Notes: generated by a model not told the origin, from the letters alone. Counted from the stretch's first letter, positions 10,531-22,478 are shown. The stretch is 64,000 nt of DNA from Steromphala cineraria (GCA_916613615.1 OU744736.1:9125724-9189723), one strand, 5' to 3'. Translations and numbers: made by a program.

Positions 10531-11727
10531 TAATGACCAATCTGCCTTTTACGTTTTGTAAATAGTTTACCAAACAGCCCATACAATTAAAAGATGGGAG
10601 TGCCAATTGATATATATCTTAAAGTTAAGAACTACAACTATATTAACTCTTTTTACATGTCTAATTATCCTCTGTTTGTGTTTTAAAATTCTGCGAGAAT
10701 GTCAAGACACTGTTACTGAAGCTACTATCATCCTTTGTTCTGATGTTTTACATAAGCATCATATTCACCTAAATGGTTTTTAAAGTCAGGAAATATGTTT
10801 TTATTAAAAAATGTATGTAATAAAATCGACATATGAAAGATATTAACATATAGTTTTCAACAAAGCTCAGCACAGCCTAAACCAGGCAACAATTATTGAA
10901 GGAAACGTTCTTAAACATTCAAAATATATTTACTGCTACTTGATTTTCTTTATCGATTCAATGACTTTAGTGAGGTTCGTGGTTCGAATCTAAAGTGGTT
11001 CTTACTCTTGTGATTCTGTGTATACAGTTAAAAGAAAACAATACTCATGGGTGTTTACACATCTATTTCAGTTGCTATCTAAAAGTAAATACAAGTCATA
11101 ATCAACTTTTAAAGAGAAAACGTATGTTGTTCAATAAACAACAGTAAGTGAGTTTAACATGTTTTCAACAAAGTTTAATTTGTTCCACACTGGGACGTCA
11201 TCCAATAGAGAAAAGTCTTCATATTCTTTGAAGTTGATACTTTAGGTGAACTTCATTACAAAACAGAATATCTTTTCTCCTTATGATCCATGATATTTTC
11301 TTGATATGTTTTATTGCTTTGTAAACGAGAAACATAACCCGTCCTTAAAGGTTGTGACATTTTATAAGGTGTGTCCTTTGCTGTATATGAAACTAGCGTT
11401 TCATATTATCAGGAAATATTTATTTGTTATTCCAGGCAACATGCATATGGTGGACAGTAGATATCCACGAATATATGGTATCAGGAGTTTAGTATTTGTA
11501 CTTAAGTCTTACCGACCGTTTGTGGCCCCTTTACGAGGTACACCTTCATCAACATCAACAATGCATCGGTATTCTTATAAGAAAGTCTCACAAAATATAT
11601 TTTATCAACGTATTTGACAATTTCGTAATGCTGTCGTACCCTTTAGACTTGTGCTTAAGAGTTTATCAATCAATAGAGGTTTAATGACTTTCCATTTTTT
11701 TATAGGGTAGAAGATGAATATCACTTG
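10531..11727. other. No gene seen
   Basis: AT-rich. GTTTTTAAAGTCAGGAAATATG near 10,780 matches unit B near 48,555. The frame at 11,306-11,617 does not recur in unit B and has no recognisable motif. Confidence 0.5.
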
Positions 11728-11731
11728 TTAA

Positions 11732-12081
11732 AGGGGCAGTAGTACGTTTTTAGGGGGAATATAAGGTGATTTCAGGAAAATGAAAACTAATGTTTCCAAT
11801 TGAAAGACAATGTATTTAAACAAATAAATAAAGCAGTGATAATTCAAATGTATAACGTAAAGTTTAGCCATGCGATTCCTTTTTCATACACAAAATGTGT
11901 TCACACAAAATGGCCGCCAATGCATTTTATGTGAATCTTTATACTTTGTCCTCTGACTATGGATGATTGGTTTGTGTAATGAGACTTTTGACAATGTCAA
12001 AATAATACATTTATGATTAACTTACAATTATTAGTGAAAATTTCGAAATAAAAAATTATGAAAAAACGTGCTACTGCCCCT
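11732..12081. mobile_element. TTAA-flanked MITE, copy 1
   Basis: About 350 bp, flanked by TTAA at 11,728-11,731 and 12,082-12,085. The terminal inverted repeats are AGGGGCAGTAGTACGTTTTT on the left and AGGGGCAGTAGCACGTTTTT as reverse complement of the right. The interior has the landmarks AAAATGGCCGCCAATG, CTATGGATGATTGG and TACAATTATTAGTGAAAAT shared by all copies. A TTAA duplication is characteristic of piggyBac and Kolobok transposons; the termini do not decide between them. It has no coding capacity. Confidence 0.85.
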
Positions 12082-12085
12082 TTAA

Positions 12086-13335
12086 TGTATGCCCTCTGTA
12101 TAAAGACAAACTCACAAAATGATATCAAAATATTATATTAGATACTTTGCACCAAATCATCGCCACTATTTCATGTTTTCGTATCTAGAAGAGATTCACT
12201 GAAAGTCATTGTGTACACATATTGTACATATTATTGTATGTCTATTTTTTTAGTATATATACCCATGACCTACCTTAAAAAATAAATTGATTTACTGATT
12301 GACATGATACAAATCTTGCATAAACCTTCCCCCTAATAACTGGTTTATGTAGCCCCTATTTTTATGGATATTGTCTGTAGAAATATAACAACACACACGA
12401 TACCAAGAATAACAACAGAAAACATGTTCATTTGGTTGTTCCAAGAAACAAATTCACTGCTACATTTGTTATATTTGATTTCTTGCCTTATCTGTTTTAT
12501 CTCTCATTGGTTTATTGACAATATACAGCATTAATCAATATTGAAAACCATGTTTCTTTTTCTCAAATCCGATTTTTTTTGGTGAAATTGTCACAGAATA
12601 CCATTCACATAGAATATCAAAGAACATTTTCATTTAAAGTAACTTCAAACTTGTAACTCACTCAATATAATCCAATTCGATACACCATATAATGATATTC
12701 ATTTAATTTTGCATACATTGACCTTATTTTTTTTTTAATCGTCTCGGGTTCATTGTTCGTTGACTCAAAGATTATTCATATATCATTGTAAGGAAAGCGA
12801 CTAACTACTTATATCAAATACTGTACTTTAGTAAAAAAATAACTGTTACAAGTGAGTGGCTTCAGTTAAATTCTTCACTTTTCTAATGGTTTAAACTCCT
12901 TACAACACACCTTTTGGTTTTGACTATATATGTTAGTTTGTTCAAACAACAATGGTACTCACTGGTTATGCCATGTTCTCGGTCGGATATTGTGAATTAC
13001 ATTGGTTTCGCCGTGGTTTTCTGTCAATATTTATATAAATGAGTGGTTCTGAATATTTCACTTGTCTTCGCCCGATGAAGTATTTATGAATCAACTATAT
13101 ATTACAATGGCATATTTCCTAAGCACCATAGACGTAGATTGTTTTAATGAATTTCAAAATATTATGTATTATTTCATGTGGAAATAAAAAAAATTGTTCC
13201 AAGGATAGTGATCACCTTGAATGGGGCAATGTTCTTGATTTTGCTTTTGAAGTTTTTTTTACAAATATTAAACCCCAACTCTCTCTCTCACTCAATCGTT
13301 TTGTTGCCCGGGATGACTCTCTATTTTATGGCTCA
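12086..13335. other. No gene seen; unit block l
   Basis: AT-rich. From 12,395 to 12,620 it matches 49,010-49,280 in unit B (shared CTGCTACATTTGTTATATTTGATT-like stretch and TTTATCTCTCATTGGTTT). No coding frame is supported. Confidence 0.5.
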
Positions 13336-13604
13336 AATTGAAAGAAAAAGTATTTAAAACAAAATGAAGCAGTAATAAATCAAATATATAATGTACAGGT
13401 CAGCCGTTAGATTCTTTTTCTTACACAAAATCAAAATGGCCGCCAATGGACTTAAAGTGAATCTTAATATTTGTTTTCTGACTATGGATGATTGGTTTGT
13501 GTAATGAGATTTTTGACACTATAAAAATAATAAATTAACATTAACATACAATTATCAGTGAAAATCGAAAATATAAAAATTTCAAAAAACGTGCTCTTAC
13601 CCCT
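13336..13604. mobile_element. TTAA MITE, copy 2 (left end missing)
   Basis: The right three quarters of the same element: AAAATGGCCGCCAATGG, CTATGGATGATTGG and a right end AAAAAACGTGCTCTTACCCCT followed by TTAA at 13,605. The left terminus is absent; homology begins within the interior at AATTGAAAGAAAAAG. Confidence 0.8.
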
Positions 13605-13764
13605 TTAAAGGTCGACACCATCTTTAAGGCATCCAACGCAGGCTTATAAAACGTTTCCTCATTGCTGCATGAAGAAAATGTTATTTGAATTAGTATAATT
13701 TTCAACTATATCCTTTGACCCTCATGAATAAAACGGAGGCGTTATCAAGTCGACAAAGTAATAC

Positions 13765-13986
13765 AAGCATGATAGTGCAGTGGTTAGAGAGATCTGCTTC
13801 AGATCAAAAGGGCTTTGGTTTGAATCGCCCCAGGGGATTGCAACTGTGTCTGCATACTACAAAAGAACTATTCACCATCCAGGAATGTTTGGGTGCAATG
13901 CTACACTCAATGTCAGCGGAGTAACATGCATTGTTTGGTAGTTCAGATCAGACTTAAACCACAAATCATTTCACCTCACCTCACAC
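13765..13986 (+). mobile_element. tRNA-derived SINE, copy 1
   Basis: A tRNA-like head with an RNA polymerase III box A-like sequence TAGTGCAGTGG (13,773-13,783) and a box B-like GGTTTGAATCG (13,817-13,827). The body matches the SINE at 22,929-23,234, including CTGCTTCAGATCAA and TTGGGTGCAATGCT. It ends in CATTTCACCTCACCTCACAC, the reverse complement of the GGTGAGGTGAGG start of the other copy. No equivalent lies in unit B between the matching flanks, so the insertion followed duplication or was lost from B. Confidence 0.75.
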
Positions 13987-13989
13987 ATT

Positions 13990-14402
13990 ATGTAAAAACA
14001 TTTTTTAAAAACAAGCCATTTTTTTCAGGAGCCCTGAAGAATTCTACAAGCTACAGACATACAAATATGGATGGGACATTTATAGGATTCTCGACCCTTG
14101 TCACTCTTCCTGCTTGCCAATTGATTTCTTATGTTCTACCGAGTCAAAGTTAATGATGTTCCGACTTTTATGCACTGACTAATGGTATAGACTCTGATCA
14201 GCAGTTTATGTCTGCTACATCTGCCAATTACCTGTGACAGAACCGATTACACACACGAATGTGGTTAGATGAACTTTAACCGGAATGGTTTCTAGATTAA
14301 ATGCAGATGGTTTCCAGTTTATTTTATTTAAACAAACCTTAAATGCATGCATTCAGACACTTTTTAGAAACGAAGTGTATTAAAGTTTTATCTCACACAA
14401 TT
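13990..14402. other. Unit block m, copy A; no gene
   Basis: 14,060-14,330 is one of the better conserved inter-unit blocks. It shares GGATGGGACATT, TGCCAATTGATTTCTTATG, GATTACA and ACGAATGTGGTT with 49,935-50,215. The 86-codon frame at 13,893-14,153 starts within the SINE and is not kept in B. Confidence 0.5.
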
Positions 14403-14404
14403 AA

Positions 14405-15113
14405 TTAGATTAGCGTTTGCGGGACACTGCAAAAGCAGAACAGTCCCGAACTGAGGGTTTCATCTTACTTCGATCCACTTAAAAAAAATCTCAGTGAAAT
14501 GGGAATAAACTAAGAAATATATAACAAAACTATTGATCTTGAAATTTGATCTCAAATGTGAACACGTCAAAAGAATCCTCAGGGAGATTAAACTCATTAT
14601 AACTAACACTCAAAAGCTATTCCTGATTTCGAAATTTCATCAAAAGTAAACTAAACTCTGATCTCATCCTTGAAGGTCATCAATCAATGATTACGTTTCT
14701 TTGTAAATAACAATGATAATGATAAGAAGTTGTGCCCTTTGCTGTGACGTTTACCTTTGATGGATTGTAACAGAAACCTTTTCAAATTGTTGTACTTCTC
14801 CAAAGATGATACATACCAACTTAGGGTTTCATATCACAAAAACTGTTCAAGTTATATTGTTTACAAGGAATAACTAAGTGATTTTATAAATCCTGACTTT
14901 GACCTTTGACCTTGAATGTGAACTCGTCAAAATAATTGCATAGAGATATAAACAGTAACACATGTACTAGGTAAGCTCAATGGGATAAAGTTTGTGTTCA
15001 TTGCAATAACTCATATCTCGTGACCTTGAACTGTGACATTCAAGGTCACACAATCAATGAACACTTGTCATTTGGTATCACACTCATGTTATGATTAAAA
15101 GTGTTAATAGTGA
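14405..15113 (+). mobile_element. TTGACC-rich element, copy 3, left part
   Basis: It begins TAGATTAGCGTTTGCGGGAC as in the other two copies and contains the same GTGACCTTGAC and CAAGGTCACACAATCAATGA modules, but is more diverged. It is interrupted at about 15,114 by a LINE-containing insert and resumes at about 15,796-15,886 (TTAAAATCAAGCATTTCC, then a GAGCTTGACCTTTGATGG). The right terminal hairpin is missing. Confidence 0.7.
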
Positions 15114-15228
15114 CCACAGAAAGTGACATTGCATCATCAGCACGTTAGTACTTCAACTATTCCGTTTTCGCCAGCTTTGAAGAATCTGGCCTGTACTTAT
15201 ACTCTGCACTTAGCATAGACAGACAGGA

Positions 15229-15748
15229 CATGCTATTTTTTCACATCAGATCTATTGGAAGTATCCGCCACATGATCACAAAGTCAGCAACTGCATCACT
15301 TGTAAGGTCTTTGATCTTGTCACGACTCGACTACTGCAACAGTATTCTTTTTGAAACATCTGAAGAAAACATAAAGCGCCTGCAGAAGATTCAAAACACT
15401 GCTGCACAGCGTGGAGTCAAGAGTTACAAAGGTTGGTCACATATCACGCATACTCCAACAGTTGCCCATCAAAGAGCGGATTGAGTTTAAAGTACTTGTA
15501 CTGACACACCAATGTGTCTATGGTAATGCTCCACAGTACTTGCAAGACCTGGTATTTGCATATACTCCTGTGAGGTCCTTGTGAGCAGTTTCAACTTCAA
15601 GTGCCATCATATAAGCTTTGGCTTCAGATCATTCCGCTTTGCAGAAGTTCATCTTTGGAATTCTCTACCTTTTGAACTGAGAACAATCGCTTCATGTGAA
15701 AATTTTCACCCAAAACTCAAAACCCACCTCTTCACTAATTCCTGTTAG
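15229..15748 (+). mobile_element. LINE polyprotein C-terminal fragment (CR1/L2-like)
   Basis: End of a non-LTR retrotransposon polyprotein: FHIRSIGSIRHMIT, SLILSRLDYCNSI and LQKIQNTAA (15,230-15,410), then in shifted frames a Y..NAPQYLQDLV stretch and HLWNSLPFELR, ending FHPKLKTHLFTNSC and a TAG stop near 15,746. These match the conserved tail of many CR1/L2/Rex-like LINEs. At least two frameshifts break it. It sits inside a TTGACC-rich element, so its insertion is later than that element. Confidence 0.85.
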
Positions 15749-15890
15749 CGCTTCGGGCATACAGTGAGTGGAATCAAGTGCAAAATCATTATTACAAGTT
15801 AAAATCAAGCATTTCCAGTTAACCAAGCTTTTGTCGTGGCATGTGAGCTTGACCTTTGATGGACTGTTGCGAAAACGTTTTACTTTTGTA

Positions 15891-16170
15891 TGGCTCATCA
15901 GGCCTGTTTGGCCCAAATGGTTTATGGCATGGTCCGTCCATTCATTCGTCCACATTTTTCACTTCCCCTCTAGAAGCATACGACCTAGAAAGCTGAAACT
16001 TTTGCGTGCAGACTCCTTGACTACTGAGGATTATAATATATAACTGTGATCCCTAATAAGGGCCACGCCCCAAAAAACTATTTTCATCTTCTGCTCAAGA
16101 ACCATAAGGCCTAGAAAGCTGAAACCTTTTGTACCGACTCTTTGACTAATGAGGATAATAATTTACAGTT
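15891..16170 (-). mobile_element. AGCTCATC-ended tandem-repeat element, partial
   Basis: Starts TGGCTCATCAGGCCTGTTTGG with GGCATGGTCCGTCCATTC, then two monomers with AGAAAGCTGAAACTTTT and GACTCCTTGACTA. The far terminus (AGAGCCAATGGCTCT) is absent. Orientation is opposite to the copy at 8,171. Confidence 0.75.
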
Positions 16171-16400
16171 TTCGTTTTTTTGGGTTTTGGGAACCACATT
16201 GACCATACACTCAAGCAAAGATTACTATGAAGGCTAATGAGTTACAGAGCAAATAAAGTAAAACATTACTAGTTTCTATCGTCTGTTGAGAATTTCGACT
16301 TTTAAATCAATGTTTTGGCATCACACTGTGCGATCCAAATGTTGTACCTTTGATGTCACCATAAAATATCCAACTCATTTTTTTTATCAAATACACTTAA

Positions 16401-16756
16401 AGGGGCAGTAGCACGTTTTTTGAAAATTTTATATTCTGAATTTGTCAATGATAAGTGTACGTTTATGTTAAATGTATTATTTTGATAGTGTCAAAAATCT
16501 CATAACACAAATCAATCATCCATAGTCAGCGAACAAAGTATGAAAATTCACCTAAAATCCATTGGCGGCCATTTTGTGTGAGCACCTTTAATTCATTTTG
16601 TGTAAGAAAAATGAATCGCATGGCTAAACTTTACATTATATATTTGTTTTATTAATACTTTATTTAGTTTAAATACATTGTCTTTCAATTGAAACCATTA
16701 ATTTTCATTTTCCTGACATCACCTTATATTCCCCCTAAAAATGTGCTTCTGCCCCT
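16401..16756. mobile_element. TTAA-flanked MITE, copy 3 (inverted)
   Basis: About 356 bp, flanked by TTAA at 16,397-16,400 and 16,757-16,760. The termini are AGGGGCAGTAGCACGTTTTT and, as reverse complement of the right, AGGGGCAGAAGCACATTTTT. The interior is the reverse complement of copies 1 and 5 (CCATTGGCGGCCATTTTGTG). It has no coding capacity. Confidence 0.85.
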
Positions 16757-16760
16757 TTAA

Positions 16761-18063
16761 TGACAACAAATGCATTGGCTAATGAACAACTTGTAGTTAT
16801 TAGTTTATTAAAACCCAATCACTAGCAATCATAAATATTATTGACGACATAAAAGATTTAGATTAGATTATTAACTGACATGATTCCTTATTTTGGGCCA
16901 CAATGAAGTAACGTTTGATGAAAATGTAATTTTATAATTGTTAATTTAAACTTAATGGAATTATGCATGCTTAATGTTCATATTTAAATGGTTTTTTTCC
17001 TTTGAATTTAGGTTTTATGAAAAAGGTAAATGATTTATCTTTATTGATTGAGATGTTGATTTGGTATTTAAAGAATATAAAAACTTTAAACAACTTTTAA
17101 TGGACGATGATTCACTTCTAATAATGGTATTTAAGAAAATTACATAAAATAGTGAAACTATATTTTGAACGTTTTTATCCAACATACATCTTAGGTAATG
17201 TGTAATTTCACAAATTGAAAAAAATACACCAAGCACATCGATCTTGTAGTCATTAGATCATTTGCTGATACAGGCATACATAAAACAACTGACACTTCCA
17301 GATAAAGCATCTATTCTTGTGACTTTAGTACTTAAAAATTGCTACACCCTTTCTTCATACTTTTTACTTTATGTGATTTAAGGTGTTTAAAGCTCTTGGC
17401 TGTAAACTCGAATATATCTGCATATCATTAATATCCAACATGGGAACACAGTAGTGATCATTCACTTCTTGTTTAGGATTGTTCAGCAAACTAAACATTT
17501 TGTTAATCATTGTTAAGGATTCATTCCAGTCGATGTCAGGGATTCTTTCAATCACGAGGGTGTATATTACGTATCATGAATATAAGGATCAGTTCAATAT
17601 ATTAATACAACAAACTTATTCCTTATAATAGATAGACAGTAAAAATAATTATTATCTATCTCTGACAATGTTCGAACATGAGTGCTTTTAATGTGAATGC
17701 GAGACAAATACACGCAATTCCTGTCATTAATCTACCCAATGCCATATTTCATATCTAAAACTGTCAGAGAGTTGATCATATTTTTGTGAGACTCATGTGT
17801 TTGGTCGAGCGTTTCATTTGTTGTGGTTAAGCTCGTCATATTCCAGCTGCTTAGGAAATGTTTTTGCTTGTAAAATCTTAACAACTAATCATACGTTTGC
17901 ATCGAAGCAGTCAGTCTGTGATGAACGTTTTCGCTTACCATTTCCGAGCTTGAATCCTTTTTCATCGTTAATGATTTTCTAAAACATGCAGTTAAGTTTC
18001 AATAGAAGCAATAATTTGAAAGCAACAATGTGTTTCTTCCTTTCGCATACCCTGTCAAAACAA
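16761..18063. other. No gene seen; unit block n
   Basis: 16,780-17,140 matches 51,250-51,590 (for example TATCTTTATTGATTGAGATG against TATCTTTGTAGATTGAGATG). Short frames on both strands are not shared. Confidence 0.5.
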
Positions 18064-18368
18064 CAACAAGAGCCATCAGGAGAGATGGCTTATCCCCCGG
18101 CAATATAGTAAGTCAATATTCTAAGTTTCATTGAGCTGGCCCTGGTGGTTTTCAAATTCTGTTCCAGAACCACATATCTAAGTTGCGTTTCCATTGAAAC
18201 CGCAAAAATATCAAATTCCGGGAAGCTGAATACCCCAAAAGGCACATCTACATGTTTCATTAAGGTGGCTGTAACGGTTTCCAAATTCTGATCGAGAAAC
18301 AATGTGATCACAGACATACGGACGGACAAACGGAGCCAACGACTATATAGCCCCTGCACTATATGCTG
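18064..18368 (+). mobile_element. Short element with hairpin ends (second terminal type)
   Basis: It begins AAGAGCCATCAGGAGAGATGGCTTAT, a hairpin with stem AGCCATC/GATGGCT. It ends with GACGGACAAACGGAGCCAAC, then ATAGCCCCTGCACTATATGCTGGGGG. Two internal modules share TTCATTgAGcTGGCC..GTGGTTTTCAAATTCTG-like sequence, spaced about 140 bp apart. It has no coding capacity. The layout parallels the other tandem-repeat elements here but the termini differ. Confidence 0.55.
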
Positions 18369-18380
18369 GGGGGGGGGATT

Positions 18381-18820
18381 AAAATAGAGCCATTGGCTCC
18401 ATGATTAATTTAGCTTCAGGGTGTGGCAATTGTGGTTCCCTCTTTAAAAGGACCCACAGGGTCAACAAATGTAAAATTCAGAATCCTCATTAATTACGAA
18501 TTCATTTAAAATGTTACGCTGGGTAACATTTGGGGTCATGGGGTAACCAAATCTACAATTCAGAATCCCCATTGCCCAAGGAGTCTACACACAACTTTAC
18601 AGCTCTCTAGACCTTTTGGAACTGGAGAAGATGAAAATAGGTTTTAAAAGTTTTGACCCTTGTGACCCAATTTGGGGTCATGGGGGTCACAAAATCTACA
18701 ATTCAGAATCCCCATTGCCCAAGGAGTCTACACACAACTTTTCAGGTCTCTAAACCTTTTGGAACTGGAGAAGAAGATGAAAATAGGTTTTGAAACTTCT
18801 GACCACTGTGACACCATTTG
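18381..18820 (+). mobile_element. AGCTCATC-type tandem-repeat element, degraded
   Basis: The left end AAAATAGAGCCATTGGCTCCATG is partly preserved. About three monomers follow with GGGGTCATGGGGTCAC-like, ACAATTCAGAATCCCCATTG, CCAAGGAGTCTACACACAAC and TTTTGGAACTGGAGAAG landmarks. The right end is missing; sequence becomes unrelated near 18,820. Confidence 0.7.
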
Positions 18821-19486
18821 ACTATCCGTGTTCGGGAAAGAATATCAGAAAATACGGTAATTGTAAGAGGAGATCTGTACGGTTTATGGAACACGAATGT
18901 CAATAAGAAAATATCCTTTATTGAGGTTGCACCATGGCCAATAGGAGTGCGAACACGCATATATCCAAAGACCTGCAACCTCATAAACATACCTGCTCTA
19001 TAATGCACTTCTGTGTCAAAACTACTTGAATAAAAAAATATTAATTAAAATTGATTAAAGACCCTGTTTGTGTATTTCGCAAATTCGTTTTTGTGAAACG
19101 AAGAAAAGAAGACAATTTTTCAACTGAAATTGGACTGATTGTTAACAGGTAAATCGTATGCATATTCGCTGTTTTCACAAATGTTTACATCGGAGTACAA
19201 CTATTGATATAATTGGTCATATCATTTTGAATATTTTTACAAGTCACTGGTGACTGATGACGATTATTTACTGACATCATCAAATAATGCCCTGAAGTAA
19301 TGACATCCTCCTGACATTGATGTTATACTGACTGAACGAGAGCCAACCCATTGTTACATTGAACATGGAGTATTTTCAACAGAAAAAAATAACAAAATAA
19401 ACCTTGTCACACTTTATCACTGCGCCTTCAAAGAACACAAACACACAGGTTCCCATTTTAAAAATCATGTTGAAATGTTTTTCTAG
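18821..19486. other. No gene seen
   Basis: AT-rich. Overlapping short frames on both strands (18,742-19,008 and 18,818-19,003) have no recognisable motif. Confidence 0.5.
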
Positions 19487-19708
19487 GCTACTGGAAAAAA
19501 TGGTCATATTCCCCTCATCACATTAACAAGTTCAAAGGTTTTAAGCAAAGAGGAACATACTACACTGTATCCAGATGAAACAAGAACATATGGGAAAACA
19601 ATGGAAACTTATCTAGTTACAGACAAAACAAAAACTTTATACCCAATGGGTTTGAGAGAAATGTCAAATGAAAGACGTCAAACAACTCGGGATCTTGTTA
19701 CAAGCTAA
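19487..19708 (+). other. Possible terminal exon of unknown gene
   Basis: An open frame of 73 codons directly follows TGTTTTTCTAG, which reads as a splice acceptor, and ends in TAA. It is threonine- and glutamate-rich (LYPDETRTYG, LREMSNERRQTTRD) and looks more protein-like than most frames here. I recognise no family. It is overlapped in another frame by the candidate at 19,668. There is no counterpart in units B or C, so it may be inserted material. A chance frame remains likely. Confidence 0.15.
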
Positions 19709-20093
19709 TTTTGTAGAAAAAGATGAGAAGAATGGAGTTAATAGGCCATCGAATACAAACCTTGAAAATTTAGTACAGGTCAAGAATGGTATTGTGCGCT
19801 TCAAGCATAACAGGTTCAGTCTTTTCCCTAGGTCATGCAGTCTTCATCACAACCATATTTCCATGTTTCTGAAGCGTGTTCAGGGAACAAATAATGACCT
19901 TCCGATATCAGTTATGCATGACATTTAACAAAAGAGTTTTAAGTATTGTTTCAAGATTGTCACAGGGCCATTGTATGAGCTTTTGAAAAGTATGGGCTAC
20001 CTTTTGGACATGAATAAATGCTACAGAACAATGGTGGACTTATTCGACCAAGCTTCATGGGATACTGAATTGATGTATCAATTCATGAGGTGA
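19668..20093 (+). pseudogene. Degraded reading frame of about 140 codons, unidentified
   Basis: From ATG at 19,668 a frame runs 86 codons to a TAA at 19,926. It continues in the same frame for another 54 codons to a TGA at 20,091. The second part contains GPLYELLKSMGYLLDMNK and DLFDQASWDTELMYQFMR, with the helix-like spacing of a small alpha-helical domain, but I cannot name a family. No neighbour in the window explains it and the other units lack it. It could be a gene fragment carried by an unrecognised element. Confidence 0.22.
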
Positions 20094-20398
20094 CACCAAC
20101 ACCAATTTGGAACACAAGTAAGTGAACAAAGTGCTGATGTCATAATTGAAAGTGTAACCCTCCATTGAGTATAAATTCGAAATTATTCAAAACTGTAAAT
20201 GTCAAACAAAAAGGTTTGTTTAATTATTGCATCATGATTGCATTTCTTTCTGTTCTCTTCTATCGGTCTTCTTAAATTAAAGGAAATAATAGTAAATGCA
20301 CATATTAGGGAGAGGGTTTTCTTAGTTCTACAACTTGTACCCAATTCTTTTCTGATAAATAGAATATGTCTTAAAACAACTGCGTAAATCCTCTGCTC
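20094..20398. other. No gene seen
   Basis: AT-rich spacer. An AAGTAAGTG near 20,118 resembles a splice donor but no exon can be tied to it. Confidence 0.4.
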
Positions 20399-20800
20399 AT
20401 GGTTTCAAAACTAGTTCCATACATTCCAGCAGCTCATCTCAAGGATCGCCAGAGACCACTTTCCTGGATGACAATATCGCGAATGGAATCCTGCACCACC
20501 ACTGGACTCATTACCTTTACGCGGTGTGGTGGTTTGTGTGCTTCGACAACCCCGAAAGCTATGCCAGCTGGAGCTTACATGCTCCTGGTAGGGTCACCCA
20601 AGCTTGACAGGTCGACGGGTAGAAGCCAGACCAAATGTGAGTCCTTCTAAAACCTGCTTTTCTATCTCTCACTATGCCTTTCTTTCCGTCTTTTCTCTCA
20701 TCCTTTCGATCCCTTTCTCCCTGATCTATCTACTCTCTTTTGGATGGCAACGTCCACGTGTTTAATAACTGAAATGTTGTTTAAAACACGTTAAACACCA
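20399..20800. repeat. GC-richer dispersed-repeat candidate
   Basis: Clearly richer in G and C than its surroundings (CCTGGATGACAATATCGCG, GAGCTTACATGCTCCTGGTA, GGTCACCCAAGCTTGACAGG). It ends near an (ACTC)n run. The composition and the TGCTCCTGGTAGGGTCACCC core resemble a retroelement 3' segment, but no coding motif confirms it and only one copy is present here. Confidence 0.35.
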
Positions 20801-20824
20801 ACTCACTCACTCACTCACTCACTC
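20800..20824. repeat. ACTC microsatellite
   Basis: ACTCACTCACTCACTCACTC run, common beside dispersed elements in mollusc genomes. Confidence 0.85.
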
Positions 20825-21664
20825 TAACAAAAGTATAGTTCCCAATGCCCGATATCAACTTAGCCATATAGCCTGTTTGCCGATCCATTTCATGAAATAA
20901 AGTATGTGTAAACCACTTAGACATGGCTCTTGTGGAGTAACATTAGTTTATCTAATGCCTTTGATTAAGATGAATATACTTGAACACTTACCACACTTTC
21001 ATATTTTTACAAGTACAAGTCTGAAAATTGATTCATACTTTTTAAACCTCATGCAAGACACTAAAACTAACCCATGTTCCAAATCTTCCCACAAGGGATT
21101 TGTTAGATACGTAGAATCTTTTAGGTTTCACTATTGAAATCAACACTTCTCCGCGAGCTTATAGTTTGGTATATGTAAAATAATTGTCGAGGTTTTTTTA
21201 AACTTGTGATCTGTAACTCGTTGCGTGGCTTTAAAAAATACAACCAGTCCTGCCAGTGCGACTCCAGTTTTACTCTTACTCTACAAAGCATGAGCAGCAA
21301 CTAACAGTGCTCGAACAGAGACTATCATCAAAATATCACTTTTTCACATTTTGTTAGACAGAAAATGTTAACTGTCTAACTTACTCTACTTATCAAAAAG
21401 TGTTTTGTGCGCCTGTGGATATCGGTCAGCTGATTACTTTGGACACTTTCCTGGGCGGTGTTTCAAATTTTATTATCAAACTTCACAATTACTGGAAATA
21501 AATTCCTTTTGAGACATTTATTATCAAATGTGAAAACCATGGTTTTAGCAAAAGAGTCTGTCCTTGGGGATTTGGAGCATTTTTAAATGTATGAACTTTT
21601 GTCTGGAATAAACTGACCTTTCCACCTTCACTATGTTATCTTTTAAAATGCATTGATTGATAAG
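20825..21664. other. No gene seen
   Basis: AT-rich; the 77-codon frame at 20,904-21,137 lacks recognisable motifs. Confidence 0.5.
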
Positions 21665-21675
21665 TTATAACCAGT

Positions 21676-22478
21676 ATCAACTAGATTAGCGTTTGCGGGA
21701 CACCGCAAAAGCAGAGCAGACCCGAAACTTGGGGTTTCGCCTTACCCTGTTCCGCCTTCTACAAGCCTCAGCATATTGGGCATTTTCTTTTGACGTTGAC
21801 TTTTGACACTTAAGGTCACGCAATCAATGAATACATTTCATTGAATATAACATTAATGTAACGAATTAAAGTATTAAAAGTTAAAATAATCCATTTTCTC
21901 AATATATGTTGACCTTGCTGTGACCTTTGAGCTTGAAAGTGAACATGTCATTGTAATTCCCCATGGGTGTAGACACTTATACATGTTCATGAGTTCTGAA
22001 AAGCTTAATGGGATTAAGTTATATCCAAATTAGTTGCACATTGCAATAACACAAATCTCATGACCTTGACCTTTGACCTTCAAGGTTACACACTCAATGA
22101 ACACTTTTCATTGAGTATAACAATCATCTATTGATTAAAAGTGTTCATTGTTAAAATAAAGCATTTTCGCAAAACCATGCTAAAGTAGTGACCTTGCTGT
22201 GACATTGACCTTGGACAGATTGTAGCGAAAACCTTTTCAAAATTGTATACTCTTCCAAGGATGATACATACCAAGTTCGAGCTTCAAAGCATAAAAACTT
22301 TTCAAGTTATCGCGTTTACAAGGAATTGTGTAGTGATTTAATAGCTCGTGACCTTGACCTTTGACCTTGAAAGTGAAGATGTCAAAATCGTTCCCCCAAG
22401 GTATTAGCAGTAAGTTATGAATACAAGTTCTGGAAACCTTAGTAGAAAAAAGTTATAGCCAATAGTATGAGCGCGGAC

